This document shows, piece after piece, positions 1 through 8,622 of a stretch of DNA of 64,000 nt. The stretch's first letter is position 1. Each line of letters opens with the position of its first letter. This stretch comes from Paenibacillus albiflavus (lineage in GTDB: Bacteria; Bacillota; Bacilli; Paenibacillales; NBRC-103111). The stretch is from the NCBI RefSeq assembly GCF_004344915.1, contig NZ_SKFG01000004.1:1-64000 (forward strand). Direction: 5' to 3'. Under the pieces are notes generated by a model. It was given only the letters and a program-made list of their open reading frames with translations, did no database searches and had not been told where the DNA came from. Made by a program: the position numbers and the translations under genes.

Positions 1-76
1 CGGTTAGGCCCCCTTATTCTGGAGTCTACCTTATTAAAAAACCAGTTTGGTTAGCAAAGCTCATTATTTCATCTGT

Positions 77-1018
77 TTACAAGGCTCTGTAGAATTTCGT
101 CCGATCTTCTTGCTCTAAAATCCATTTAGAAAACTTCGCTGGCGGCATGCGCTTCAAACTTCCATGCAATCTACGATTGTTGTAAAAGTCCATATAACGA
201 TCCATAGCTTCATAAGCCTGTTCTAGTGTCATAAATATCTCCATGGCAAATAGATTTCGCTCCACCAAACTATGGAATGACTCAATATATGCATTCAAAT
301 CAGGGGTTTTCGGAGGAATCCTCTCGTGTACAACGCCCCAAGCTGTACACATATCTTCAAAGAGTGCACTCACGAACTGTGGGCCGTTGTCAGTACGTAT
401 GGTTGGCAGCGGCTCGCCGGGTTGTATGCGATCCTGTAGAGCCTTTCCTAAGACTTGAACGGCATGTTTCGCTTCACAAGTTGTGCCAACATAGTAACCA
501 ACGATTACACGATCAAATATATCGATGATGCTCAGAATGAAAAAGAAGCGGTTTCTAGCTACTACGCGACCATACTTAATATCCATTTGCCATAGCTGGT
601 TCGAACCTGTAACCATTCGATTCACAGGCAATCTACGTGGATAATTGATTTTCTTCTTGCGTTGCTGCTGAAGAATTTCCAGCTCTTTGCATAAGCGATA
701 ACACTTTTTAGGATTCAAACTAAGTCCATATTTGTTCCTAAGGCACTGAGCTAAGCACCTATAACCATAGATGTGCTCTTCGCCCTCTAGGAGCTCCAAG
801 AGCCATTTCTTAATTTGCTCATCGTCTATTTGAACGCCACTAATTGTCAAGGAGTATCCCGGGCAGGGACGGCCTTTACGAGCGGTTTGTTTATGTTCTT
901 TAGGTTGCTTGGCTCGTTTAATTCGTGCGTAATAAGTGGACTCTGCTAACCCTATGATCCTTAGAACAAGTGTGGCTGGATTTCCCTGCTTAATGAAACG
1001 ATGAGCTATTTCAAATTT
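77..1018 (-). CDS. IS3-family transposase, OrfB (catalytic) part
   Basis: This is the DDE integrase-type catalytic half of an IS3 transposase. The three acidic residues lie in WQMDIKYG, RTDNGPQF and PNAYIESFHS, the usual D, D and (35)E context of the rve domain. The region upstream of the DDE core carries the HTH_21-like segment with YGYRCL. An isolated frame could start at a TTG at 850, but the frame stays open back to the slippery heptamer at 1012-1018 and encodes conserved IS150-like sequence there (AESTYYARIK). The normal product is therefore probably an OrfAB fusion made by -1 frameshifting. Confidence 0.9.
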   Translation of the reverse strand, partial: KFEIAHRFIKQGNPATLVLRIIGLAESTYYARIKRAKQPKEHKQTARKGRPCPGYSLTISGVQIDDEQIKKWLLELLEGEEHIYGYRCLAQCLRNKYGLSLNPKKCYRLCKELEILQQQRKKKINYPRRLPVNRMVTGSNQLWQMDIKYGRVVARNRFFFILSIIDIFDRVIVGYYVGTTCEAKHAVQVLGKALQDRIQPGEPLPTIRTDNGPQFVSALFEDMCTAWGVVHERIPPKTPDLNAYIESFHSLVERNLFAMEIFMTLEQAYEAMDRYMDFYNNRRLHGSLKRMPPAKFSKWILEQEDRTKFYRAL

Positions 1019-1332
1019 TTCAGATAAGCAGGGTTCTGCTTTTTTACTAGTTCACGCAAGATTTCGTTCTCAAGTTCTTTCTCACCTAAGATTTTGATTG
1101 CTTTATGATATTTATCCTCAATTTCCTGCAGTCTCTTCAGTTCTTGGATTTGTTCATCTGTGCTTGGAATCTGATCTTCCCCTATTTCATCTTGATAATC
1201 TCTAATCCATCCACGGATAGTCTCTGGGTGTAATTCATACTTTCTTCCTAGCACTGCAATCTTAATACCAGATAAAGCCTCCCGCACTACCTTTAATCTG
1301 ATCTCCTCATACACCTTTTTCGTTCTTCTCAT
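1006..1332 (-). CDS. IS3-family transposase, OrfA (HTH) part
   Basis: A 108-residue protein with an N-terminal helix-turn-helix of the HTH_8/HTH_28 type (about residues 10-50, containing HPETIRGWIRDYQ) that binds the IS ends. A leucine/glutamate-rich C-terminal helix (about 60-100) probably forms the oligomerising coiled coil typical of OrfA. It ends at TAG 1008-1006, just after the slippery site, and overlaps the orfB frame. In this family OrfA alone is a regulator, and the frameshifted OrfAB fusion is the transposase. Confidence 0.88.
   Translation of the reverse strand: MRRTKKVYEEIRLKVVREALSGIKIAVLGRKYELHPETIRGWIRDYQDEIGEDQIPSTDEQIQELKRLQEIEDKYHKAIKILGEKELENEILRELVKKQNPAYLKNLK
1012..1018 (-). 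other. Programmed -1 frameshift heptamer AAATTTG
   Basis: In the OrfA frame the codons read A AAT TTG, a canonical X XXY YYZ slippery heptamer. Slipping back one base gives AAA TTT and enters the orfB frame just before the OrfA stop at 1006. Confidence 0.8.
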
Positions 1333-1600
1333 TCGATCATTCCCCCTTGATAAATAGTTTATCTTATTGGCGACTAAGACTCTACGTTATTTAAGGGGCT
1401 TAAGAGAATTGTGCAGTCAAATGGCGCGATAGCATCCTTTTGCCCCTGTTAAACCGATTTTGAATGTATATAATACAGTAAAGTTCAACCTGTTGGCACG
1501 AATCGCTACTTTTGAATGCACTAAATACATTCAAAGGACTTCTTAGCATAGTCTATTTAATTCCTATAGCATCATATATAAATCAAAATGCAATATATAT

Positions 1601-1629
1601 TTGACATTTTGAAATCAATATCATACATT
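1601..1629 (+). promoter_or_regulatory. Sigma-A-like promoter for the DUF6773/XRE/desaturase genes
   Basis: TTGACA (1601-1606) and TACATT (1624-1629) are separated by 17 bases, about 45 bases upstream of the ATG at 1673. Between the IS end and this promoter (about 1420-1600) only AT-rich sequence without a convincing gene was seen. Confidence 0.55.
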
Positions 1630-1672
1630 ATTATCAGAAATCTGCGGAAAGGTCCGGGGAGGTTCTGGAATT

Positions 1673-2155
1673 ATGGGATTATTCAAAAAGACAAAGAAGC
1701 ATGTTGACGAGCGAGTTGTTAGTACACAAAACAAAATTTATAAAGAAGCTTATATCATCGCCATGATCCTCAGCTTCATATCGGCTGTCGTTAAATCCTT
1801 TATTTATGGATTTAGCATTCTGCTCATAACAGCAGAATTAGTTATCATGATAGTCCCAGCCTTGTATTACGGGGTTAAATCGGTATATTTGGGCTTATAT
1901 GCGGATGAGGTTGAACTCCAGACTCGTATTAGCAAATTTCCGATGAGCGGTAAGAAGTTGACCCTTGGATTAGGTGTTGGTGTTGCCATTTCCATCTTCC
2001 TCGGCGTTAGAAGTTCAATGATTTATGGTAGCGAATCCAATTATATATGGTATTTTATCATCGTATTTTTCGGTGCTATCATCATTTATATCCCTTGTTT
2101 TGCTGGTCTTATGGCCTTGCGGCATGTACTGGCAAAGAAGTTTAGGAAAGAGTAG
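1673..2155 (+). CDS. DUF6773-like membrane protein
   Basis: A 160-residue protein of unknown function that resembles the DUF6773 family of Firmicutes. It has a basic cytoplasmic N-terminus, two closely spaced membrane segments at about 28-48 and 50-72, a short polar loop with acidic residues, and two more segments at about 95-113 and 122-148, ending in a basic tail. GGGGAGG ten bases upstream supports the ATG. Such proteins commonly sit beside a very small XRE regulator, as here. No catalytic motif is visible. Confidence 0.65.
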   Translation: MGLFKKTKKHVDERVVSTQNKIYKEAYIIAMILSFISAVVKSFIYGFSILLITAELVIMIVPALYYGVKSVYLGLYADEVELQTRISKFPMSGKKLTLGLGVGVAISIFLGVRSSMIYGSESNYIWYFIIVFFGAIIIYIPCFAGLMALRHVLAKKFRKE

Positions 2156-2211
2156 AAAGTCCAGATAAGCCTGAACACATAAGGGATTGAAGTGGGTGAG
2201 GTGATGTTAGG

Positions 2212-2409
2212 ATGAAGAATCTTAAATTAAAAATAGCTCGGGTGGAGAAGGATTTATCGCAGGATGAATTGGCCAAGGCCGTGAGTGTAACCAGGCAAAC
2301 GATTGGATTAATTGAACTAGGGAAATATAATCCGAGTCTAAGCTTATGTGTGGCAATATGTAAGGCTCTATCCAAAACATTGGATGACCTATTCTGGGAG
2401 GAAACTTGA
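2212..2409 (+). CDS. Small XRE-family helix-turn-helix regulator (YozG-like)
   Basis: A 65-residue protein consisting almost only of a Cro/CI-type HTH. The recognition region is [20 protein letters not shown], followed by [16 protein letters not shown] and the typical LDDLFW ending. Proteins of this size are usually local transcription regulators paired with a membrane protein. The stop codon (2407-2409) abuts the TTG of the desaturase, so the two are probably translationally coupled. The regulator may control the DUF6773 gene, the desaturase or both. Confidence 0.85.
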   Translation: MKNLKLKIARVEKDLSQDELAKAVSVTRQTIGLIELGKYNPSLSLCVAICKALSKTLDDLFWEET

Positions 2410-3423
2410 TTGAACAACCCTAATGAGCAAGGCAGCTGGCGGAAAGATGTCGCACCTTATGAAAGATCCCATACGAAGCGTAGCGTGTGGCAGATCATTA
2501 ACACGATAATACCTTATATAATCCTATGGTATGCGGCTTACTTATGCCTTGAAGTCTCCTTCTGGTTGACACTACCGATAGCGATTGTTGCAGGTGGCTT
2601 CTTAATCCGAACCTTTATTATTTTTCATGATTGCTGTCATGGCTCATTCTTTAAAAATAGAAAAGCGAACGCGATTGTCGGAACAATCACAGGCATAATG
2701 ACATTTGTCCCTTTCCAACAGTGGCGGTACACGCATGCGGTGCATCATGCAACGAGCGGGAACTTGGATCATCGCGGAACTGGCGATATCTGGACGATGA
2801 CGGTTGAAGAGTATTTGTCTGCGTCTACCATGCAACGATTCATCTATCGATTGTATCGCAATCCGATTATTATGTTTGGACTAGGTCCAATTTATATTTT
2901 CCTCATTAATTATCGATTTAATCGCAAAGCTGCCAAGCGCAAAGAACGGATTAACACTTACGTTACGAACCTTGGCATTGTAGTTCTGTTAGGAACGCTA
3001 TGCCTTGTACTTGGTTGGCAGGAGGCGTTGCTTGTACAGGTTCCTATATTTCTAACATCCAGTATCGCTGGTATATGGCTGTTCTATGTGCAGCATAATT
3101 TTGAAGAAGGGTATTATGAAGAGGATGGCAACTGGGATCATGCGTCTGCGGCGCTTCAAGGCAGTTCCTTCTACAGTCTACCTCGATTCTTGCACTGGAT
3201 TACGGGGAATATCGGCTATCATCATATCCATCATTTGAGTCCACGTGTGCCTAACTATTATCTGGAAAAAGTGCATAACACAAATGCTAAGTTACGAGAG
3301 GTCCAGACGATCACGTTAAAAACAAGTCTGAAGTCACTTAAATTTAGAATTTGGGATACGAAAGTCAAGAGGTTTATATCCTTCAAGGACATTAAACGCT
3401 ACACTCCTAAACGAGAAAGCTAA
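2410..3423 (+). CDS. Membrane fatty acid desaturase
   Basis: An acyl-lipid desaturase of the di-iron membrane family, which inserts a cis double bond into membrane acyl chains, typically on cooling. The three histidine boxes are present: HDCCH (about residue 73), HAVHH (about 110) and HHIHH (about 274). They are embedded among hydrophobic segments, and the length of 337 residues fits Bacillus Des. It starts at TTG directly after the XRE stop, with GGGAGG seven bases upstream. No DesK/DesR two-component pair lies nearby, so control may be by the adjoining XRE regulator or from elsewhere. Positional specificity cannot be read from the sequence. Confidence 0.9.
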   Translation: MNNPNEQGSWRKDVAPYERSHTKRSVWQIINTIIPYIILWYAAYLCLEVSFWLTLPIAIVAGGFLIRTFIIFHDCCHGSFFKNRKANAIVGTITGIMTFVPFQQWRYTHAVHHATSGNLDHRGTGDIWTMTVEEYLSASTMQRFIYRLYRNPIIMFGLGPIYIFLINYRFNRKAAKRKERINTYVTNLGIVVLLGTLCLVLGWQEALLVQVPIFLTSSIAGIWLFYVQHNFEEGYYEEDGNWDHASAALQGSSFYSLPRFLHWITGNIGYHHIHHLSPRVPNYYLEKVHNTNAKLREVQTITLKTSLKSLKFRIWDTKVKRFISFKDIKRYTPKRES

Positions 3424-3430
3424 AATATAA

Positions 3431-3478
3431 TGCTGCCTATAGAGCGATTACATACATCGTTCTAGGCAGCATTCGTTA
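3431..3478 (+). terminator. Terminator after the desaturase
   Basis: The arms TGCTGCCTA and TAGGCAGCA (3431-3439 and 3463-3471) close a hairpin, followed by a T-containing run. Confidence 0.65.
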
Positions 3479-3539
3479 TTTATGTACAAGTCACTTAAAT
3501 TTACCACTTAGGATGATCTAGCTAAAGTGAACTATTTCG

Positions 3540-3567
3540 TTGACAAAGTCTATGTTAGGTATATAAT
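3540..3567 (+). promoter_or_regulatory. Promoter of the feo operon
   Basis: Consensus TTGACA (3540-3545) and TATAAT (3562-3567) with 16-base spacing, an unusually strong sigma-A promoter. Transcription would start near 3574, immediately before the Fur operator. Confidence 0.8.
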
Positions 3568-3579
3568 TAAATTTGTAAT

Positions 3580-3594
3580 TGATAATGATTATCA
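3580..3594 (+). promoter_or_regulatory. Fur box controlling feo
   Basis: TGATAATGATTATCA is a perfect 7-1-7 palindrome and an exact match to the Bacillus Fur consensus. It lies just downstream of the -10 element, so Fur with Fe2+ bound would block initiation. A leader of about 140 bases follows before the first gene. Confidence 0.9.
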
Positions 3595-3733
3595 TTGTAT
3601 TCGACAGACAGATAAAATGGTCATTTAGTGCAATTTTTTTAATCATATTTTTAATCATATATGGAACAATCACAATCATTCTCGTCACAATCCAACAAGT
3701 CTGATTTGGGTGACAGGAAGGGATGTATATGAA

Positions 3734-4000
3734 ATGATTCGTCAAATTCTGGATTATCTGCATCAGGGAAATGATTTCTCGAACAAAGCGATTCAACGAA
3801 GTTTAGGTATCAGTGAATTTATGGCGGAGAATTATAAGAACCAGCTGATTAAAGGCGGTTATATAAATAAAGTTGATGATACGGCCTGTGAAACGAAGAA
3901 ATGTTCTTCAAAGTTATGCGGCGGTTGTTCTTCTAGCGATATAGGCTTGATACATTGGGAATTGACGGATAAGGGCAAGAAGGCGTTGCTTGCTCGTTAA
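3734..4000 (+). CDS. FeoC-like winged-helix Fe-S protein
   Basis: A small winged-helix protein (MIRQILDYLHQG, then SNKAIQRSLGISEFMAENYKNQL) followed by a cysteine cluster, C-X5-C-X4-C-X2-C, that probably binds an iron-sulfur cluster. This matches FeoC-type or Rrf2-like partners of FeoB. It precedes feoA by 17 bases under the Fur promoter. A GTG at 3710 would add eight residues but has no ribosome site. The ATG at 3734 has AGGAAGGG upstream, although the spacing is long (about 12). It could be a transcription regulator or a stabiliser of FeoB. Confidence 0.8.
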   Translation: MIRQILDYLHQGNDFSNKAIQRSLGISEFMAENYKNQLIKGGYINKVDDTACETKKCSSKLCGGCSSSDIGLIHWELTDKGKKALLAR

Positions 4001-4017
4001 CAATAGGAGGAATTGAG

Positions 4018-4236
4018 ATGAAAGATCTAACATCAGCAACCATCGGATCCAAAGTTGTTGTTAAAGATTTAGCCAAAGAAAGCTCGTATCGCAAAAGATT
4101 ATTAGATATGGGCGTTACTCCTGGCGTAACGATGCAAATTATCGGCAAAGCACCATTGGGTGATCCTATTGAGGTCGCAGTTAGAGGATATAAGCTAGTG
4201 CTTCGCAAAAGTGAGGCTAGTGCGATTCTGCTATAG
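4018..4236 (+). CDS. feoA: Ferrous iron transport protein A
   Basis: A 72-residue SH3-like cytoplasmic protein with the FeoA signature: YRKRLLDMGVTPGVTMQIIGKAP spread over about residues 28-50, then a DPIEVAVRGY strand pair. FeoA assists FeoB-mediated Fe2+ uptake. AGGAGG precedes the ATG. It lies between the FeoC-like gene and feoB, 24 bases before feoB, in one operon. Confidence 0.92.
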   Translation: MKDLTSATIGSKVVVKDLAKESSYRKRLLDMGVTPGVTMQIIGKAPLGDPIEVAVRGYKLVLRKSEASAILL

Positions 4237-4260
4237 CAACAAGACAAGAAGAGGTGACGT

Positions 4261-6273
4261 ATGAGTAGTATTGCTTTAGCTGGCAATCCTAACTGCGGAA
4301 AGACGACTCTATTCAACGCCTTTACAAATGCCAAACAGCATGTTGGCAATTGGCCTGGGGTTACGGTTGAGAAGAAGGAAGGCGTAGTTAGCTTTCAAGG
4401 GAATAAATATGTGCTTGTCGATCTGCCTGGTACGTACAGCTTGGGTGCGTATTCCGAGGATGAGATCGTAGCAAGAGACTATATTATTAAAGAGAATCCT
4501 AGTGTTGTTATCAATGTAGTGGATGCATCCAATATCGAACGTAACCTGTATTTGACGATCCAAATGATTGAAATGGGTGCGAATGTTGTCATTGCCCTGA
4601 ACATGATTGATGAAGCGAAACAGAAAAATATTGAAATTGATATAAAGGCTCTGTCGGAAGCGCTCGGAGTGCCTGTAATTCCCACAGTCGCTTCTAAGGC
4701 CGAAGGGCTCAGCGAATTGATTAAGACGGCTGTTAGCGTATACGATAAGCCGAATACAATCAATGTTCTAAATTACGGAAATGAGTTAAATCAGCTAATT
4801 AGCAATGTGCAAAGCTTATTGAGTCCGTATAACCCTAAGCTTGAATATCCGATTGAGTGGATCGCGGTAAAGCTGATTGAGAATGACGCTTATATAAGCA
4901 AAGCTATTCAAGATCAAGTCGATCCACAGATTCTTCAGCAGATACAGGAATTAATAGATGCTTATACAGAGGAAGTCGGCTTTGAACCCGAAATCTCTCT
5001 AGTGGATCGAAGATATACCCATATTACAGATTTGCTCCAGAATTGCATGCAAAAGCCTGAGCTCACTATGGATACGACATCGGACAAGATCGATCGGATT
5101 GTTACAAACAAGTATTTTGGGATACCAATCTTTGCTGCGATCATGTTCCTGCTCTATGAATTAACCTTCATTGTTGGAGCGGGTATGCAGGATAAGCTCA
5201 GTGAATGGTTTGATCTTGGCGGCCAATGGCTTAGTGGACAACTAGAGGATATGGGGGCTAATTCCTTCCTTGTCGGCTTCCTTAATGATGGTATTATCGG
5301 TGGTGTCGGTGCAGTCCTGACATTCGTTCCACTCATTGCGGTAATGTATTTCTTGATCGGTCTGCTAGAGGACAGCGGTTATATGGCAAGAGCGGCGTAT
5401 GTCATGGATCGTTTGATGCGTGCTTTAGGCTTACATGGCAAAACGTTCGTTTCTATGATCATCTCAACGGGCTGTAATGTTCCAGGGATTATGTCAACTC
5501 GAACACTCGATAGCAAGAAAGATCGTATGGTTGCCATCCTGGTTAACCCTTTTATCTCTTGTGGCGCAAGGCTGCCAATTTATGTTGTGTTCGTCGCAGC
5601 GTTTTTTAGTGCTTATCAGGGACTCATCCTATTCTCACTCTATGCGTTAGGAATTGTCGTTGCGCTGTTGTTTGGGAAGTTGTTCTCTTCGACTATATTC
5701 AAGGGAGAAGTATCGTACTTCGTGATGGAACTGCCACCGTATCGACTCCCATCGCTCAAGAACGTACTGTTGCTGATGTGGGAGAAGGCAAGCTCTTTTA
5801 TCAAAAAAGCAGGGAGAGTCATTCTTCCGTTCGTTATCATTCTGTGGGTGCTATCAATCTTCCCGCTAAGTGCAGAGCAGTATAGTGACCAGACCATCCT
5901 CGGACGAATTGGTGGATTTGTAGCGCCAATCTTCGATCCCGCTGGATTTGGCACATGGCAGGCATCTATCAGTCTAGTTTGTGGAATCATTGCGAAGGAA
6001 ACTACGGTAGCTGTTATGGGGATGGCTTACTCAGGGGTTGGAGAGGGGACGGATCTTGTTTCTGCGATTCAACAAGTGTTTACACCGCTCTCGGCAATGG
6101 CCTTCATGGTGATGTCATTACTGTATACACCTTGTGTTGCAACGCTTGCAATCATTCGCAAAGAAACAAATTCGTGGAAATGGACAATCTTTTCTGCGAC
6201 TTATACATTTGTAGTTGGTTATACAGCAGCGATTCTAGTCTATCAGATAGGTGGATTGCTAGGATTTTCATAG
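4261..6273 (+). CDS. feoB: Ferrous iron transporter B (GTPase-permease)
   Basis: The Fe2+ transporter of the cytoplasmic membrane. The N-terminal G domain shows G1 GNPNCGKTT (residues 8-16), G3 DLPG and G4 NMID. A helical GDI-like segment follows to about 270, then a multi-pass membrane domain with two Gate regions, the first containing STGCNVPGIMSTRTL with its conserved cysteine and the second near SLVCGIIAKE. The length of 670 residues is normal for FeoB. It is the last gene of the Fur-controlled operon and is followed by a strong terminator. Confidence 0.97.
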   Translation: MSSIALAGNPNCGKTTLFNAFTNAKQHVGNWPGVTVEKKEGVVSFQGNKYVLVDLPGTYSLGAYSEDEIVARDYIIKENPSVVINVVDASNIERNLYLTIQMIEMGANVVIALNMIDEAKQKNIEIDIKALSEALGVPVIPTVASKAEGLSELIKTAVSVYDKPNTINVLNYGNELNQLISNVQSLLSPYNPKLEYPIEWIAVKLIENDAYISKAIQDQVDPQILQQIQELIDAYTEEVGFEPEISLVDRRYTHITDLLQNCMQKPELTMDTTSDKIDRIVTNKYFGIPIFAAIMFLLYELTFIVGAGMQDKLSEWFDLGGQWLSGQLEDMGANSFLVGFLNDGIIGGVGAVLTFVPLIAVMYFLIGLLEDSGYMARAAYVMDRLMRALGLHGKTFVSMIISTGCNVPGIMSTRTLDSKKDRMVAILVNPFISCGARLPIYVVFVAAFFSAYQGLILFSLYALGIVVALLFGKLFSSTIFKGEVSYFVMELPPYRLPSLKNVLLLMWEKASSFIKKAGRVILPFVIILWVLSIFPLSAEQYSDQTILGRIGGFVAPIFDPAGFGTWQASISLVCGIIAKETTVAVMGMAYSGVGEGTDLVSAIQQVFTPLSAMAFMVMSLLYTPCVATLAIIRKETNSWKWTIFSATYTFVVGYTAAILVYQIGGLLGFS

Positions 6274-6286
6274 GGATAAAAATAGA

Positions 6287-6333
6287 AGAGCTATTTCATA
6301 GGAACTTGAGATTCCTGTGAAATAGCTCTTTTG
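6287..6333. terminator. Bidirectional terminator between feoB and hutG
   Basis: A long perfect stem (AGAGCTATTTCA with TGAAATAGCTCT, extended by GGAA/TTCC) around a short loop. T runs follow on the plus strand, and an equivalent run follows on the minus strand, so it can end both converging operons. Confidence 0.88.
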
Positions 6334-6345
6334 TTCGTTATAACG

Positions 6346-7317
6346 CTACTTACTCCGTTTCATATATCCTGATAGGAAGTTCAGGATCGTGTATAACGTC
6401 ATTCGCACCGTTGCGCGGCGAGGGTCTTGCATAGGATCCACACATACAATGTCAAAGCCCTGCACCTTCGGATGCTGACCTAACAGATAGACGGCCTCAT
6501 ATAGCTGCCACGAGGTCATGCCTGCTGGCACCATCGCAGGTACGCCTGGAGCGAAGGCTTGATCGAGCACATCCATATCTATGGTGACATAAATCGCATC
6601 AGTCCCGTCTCCAGCAATCTGAAGCGCTTGCTCGACCAGTGTCTCGATCCCTCGCAGATGGACCTCTCTTGCTGTGAACTGGGTAATGCCCTTAGACACC
6701 GCGTAATCGCGATAAGGCTTGGAGTTAGCAAAGCTATGGATGCCGATTTGTGCGATATGCTTGCCTTCGACCGTGCCTGACTCGATTAAACCGCGAATCG
6801 GCGTCCCGTTCGAAGGACCTCCATATGCCAAGCTGCGAACATCCATATGGGAATCGATCTGTACGATCCCGACTTTGCTGTTCACCCGCTTACGGAATGC
6901 TTTGACCGATGGGCAAGTAATGGAGTGATCCCCGCCTGCTATGATCGGGAACACATGCGGCATCGCTTCATATAGATTGGTTAGCCCTTGCTCGATATTG
7001 GAGTGGCACTTCAGCAAATCTGTAATATGCATCTGGATATCACCGAGATCCTTCGCTGCCAGCTCCTGCAGATCTACATCATGATCGATGTTATAAGTCG
7101 TTACATTGGGAAACAGCTCCCGTAAGGCATTCGGCGTCATGGATGCACCTGAGACGCTAATGGAAGTTTTGGATAAGGGAATACCGATAAATCCAATGTC
7201 GATAGGCTCGATACCATCCCAAGCTGTAAGCCAATGTGCGACTTTTGTATCGTAAGGATCGCCCAATTTAGAGCTGCGAATGATTTCGGGTGGGTTAAGT
7301 AAATCAATGCGCTTCAT
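6346..7317 (-). CDS. hutG: Formimidoylglutamase
   Basis: Ureohydrolase of the arginase/agmatinase family that hydrolyses N-formimidoyl-L-glutamate to glutamate and formamide, the last step of histidine breakdown. The Mn-binding motifs are all present: GGDHS, QIDSHMDVR and TIDMDVLDQAFAPG. The length of 323 residues matches Bacillus HutG. It starts 11 bases after hutI and is the last gene of hutPHUIG. The operon context separates it from agmatinase or arginase. Confidence 0.93.
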   Translation of the reverse strand: MKRIDLLNPPEIIRSSKLGDPYDTKVAHWLTAWDGIEPIDIGFIGIPLSKTSISVSGASMTPNALRELFPNVTTYNIDHDVDLQELAAKDLGDIQMHITDLLKCHSNIEQGLTNLYEAMPHVFPIIAGGDHSITCPSVKAFRKRVNSKVGIVQIDSHMDVRSLAYGGPSNGTPIRGLIESGTVEGKHIAQIGIHSFANSKPYRDYAVSKGITQFTAREVHLRGIETLVEQALQIAGDGTDAIYVTIDMDVLDQAFAPGVPAMVPAGMTSWQLYEAVYLLGQHPKVQGFDIVCVDPMQDPRRATVRMTLYTILNFLSGYMKRSK

Positions 7318-7328
7318 GAAGACGCCTC

Positions 7329-8621
7329 CTACAGGGTGGGGTATGCCAGTTGCCCGTTACTAACAACGACTTGCCCTTGTTTGATAACGGTATGTACATG
7401 ATTGATGCCAAAATGATACGGCAGATACGCCAAGTTAGTTGCGTTGTAGAGAACGATATCGGCATATTTGCCGACTTCGAGACTGCCGATTGTATCTGCT
7501 CTGCCAATTGCGTGAGCTGCATTGATCGTAATAGCTGTTATCACCTCTTCAGGTGATAGCAATAGATTCAGACAGCCAAGGGTCATGACAAGCTGGATGG
7601 ATTCTGTCGGTGAGCTGCCAGGGTTATAGTCAGTCGATAGCGCAACTGGGACGCCCATATCGATCATCGACCGAGCTCTGGCATGCTCTTTGAGCCGCAA
7701 ATTGAAGGAAGTAGCAGGGAGGCAGACGGCAATAACGCCTGCTTGCTGCATTGCTGCTATCCCTTCATCCGATGCGGCAATAAGATGCTCGGCGGAAATA
7801 CAGCCGAGTTCACCCGCAAGCTCAGCGCCGCCCATCGGTACGATTTCGTCCGCATGGATTTTGAGACCGAAGCCTAGCTCTCTTGCGGCATGGAGAATTT
7901 GGCGGGACTGTTCGACACTGAACACGCCATGCTCGCAGAATACATCACAGAATTCAGCTAGGCCAAGGCGTTTCACCTCGGGCAGCATTTCATGAATAAC
8001 CAGCTCAACATAAGCAGAAGGATCCTGCTTATATTCCTCAGGGATCATATGAGCGCCCATGAAGGTCGAGACTAAATCGACAGGATGCGATTGGTTCAAC
8101 CGCTGAGTAACCCGAAGCTGCTTCAGTTCATCCTTCATTGTGAGCCCATAGCCACTTTTGGCTTCGACTGTTGTTGCACCTTGCAGCAGCATCGTATTGA
8201 GACTTGTGAGAGCTTTAGCATACAATTTCTCTTCTGTTGCTAGTCTGGTCGCACGAACGGTACTTAGAATGCCGCCGCCTTGTGCGAGAATTTCCAAATA
8301 CGTAGCCCCTTTAAGCTTTAGCGGCAATTCATGCTCGCGGGATCCCCCATGCACCAAATGAGTATGCGGATCAACAAGTCCTGGTGTGACAAGCTTGCCT
8401 TCTGCATCGATTTGTTTCAGGATAGGTAATCCTGTGATAACCGCACGAACTTCTTCCTCCGTTCCAACTGCCACGATCTTGCCATCTAGCACCGCAATAG
8501 CAGCATTATGAATTTCGCCAACTTGGGACATGTCCTCTTTGGTGCGGGGAAGGGCACTTCCCTGCATCGTAATAAGGACACCGATATTGTATAGAAGTAA
8601 ATCGATTCGATTCATATTCAT
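7329..8621 (-). CDS. hutI: Imidazolonepropionase
   Basis: Amidohydrolase that opens the ring of 4-imidazolone-5-propionate to give formimidoylglutamate, the third step of the Hut pathway. The metal site is visible as DPHTHLVHGG, then HADEI, AEHL and a STDYNPG aspartate. The length of 430 residues is typical. Only one base separates it from hutU, so translation is probably coupled. The first ATG is used here; a second in-frame ATG lies two codons later. Confidence 0.95.
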   Translation of the reverse strand: MNMNRIDLLLYNIGVLITMQGSALPRTKEDMSQVGEIHNAAIAVLDGKIVAVGTEEEVRAVITGLPILKQIDAEGKLVTPGLVDPHTHLVHGGSREHELPLKLKGATYLEILAQGGGILSTVRATRLATEEKLYAKALTSLNTMLLQGATTVEAKSGYGLTMKDELKQLRVTQRLNQSHPVDLVSTFMGAHMIPEEYKQDPSAYVELVIHEMLPEVKRLGLAEFCDVFCEHGVFSVEQSRQILHAARELGFGLKIHADEIVPMGGAELAGELGCISAEHLIAASDEGIAAMQQAGVIAVCLPATSFNLRLKEHARARSMIDMGVPVALSTDYNPGSSPTESIQLVMTLGCLNLLLSPEEVITAITINAAHAIGRADTIGSLEVGKYADIVLYNATNLAYLPYHFGINHVHTVIKQGQVVVSNGQLAYPTL

Positions 8622-8622
8622 T

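Larger units (their letters stand above)
1..1420 (-). mobile_element. IS3-family (IS150-like) insertion sequence
   Basis: Two overlapping minus-strand frames (orfA and orfB) joined by a -1 slippery site are the hallmark of the IS3 family. Imperfect inverted ends can be seen: CCCCCTTA followed by GAGTCT near 9-27, and TAAGGGGC preceded by AGACTCT near 1377-1399. The right end may reach about 1420, where the reverse strand reads TGACTGCACAATTCTC, similar to IS150-type ends that begin TG. In that case the left tip lies just before base 1. No frame is broken, so the element may still be active. No target-site duplication could be established. Confidence 0.75.

Noticed and set aside
3710-3733. GTG start giving eight extra residues for the FeoC-like protein
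   Set aside because: No ribosome site ahead of it; the winged-helix domain begins at the ATG 3734.
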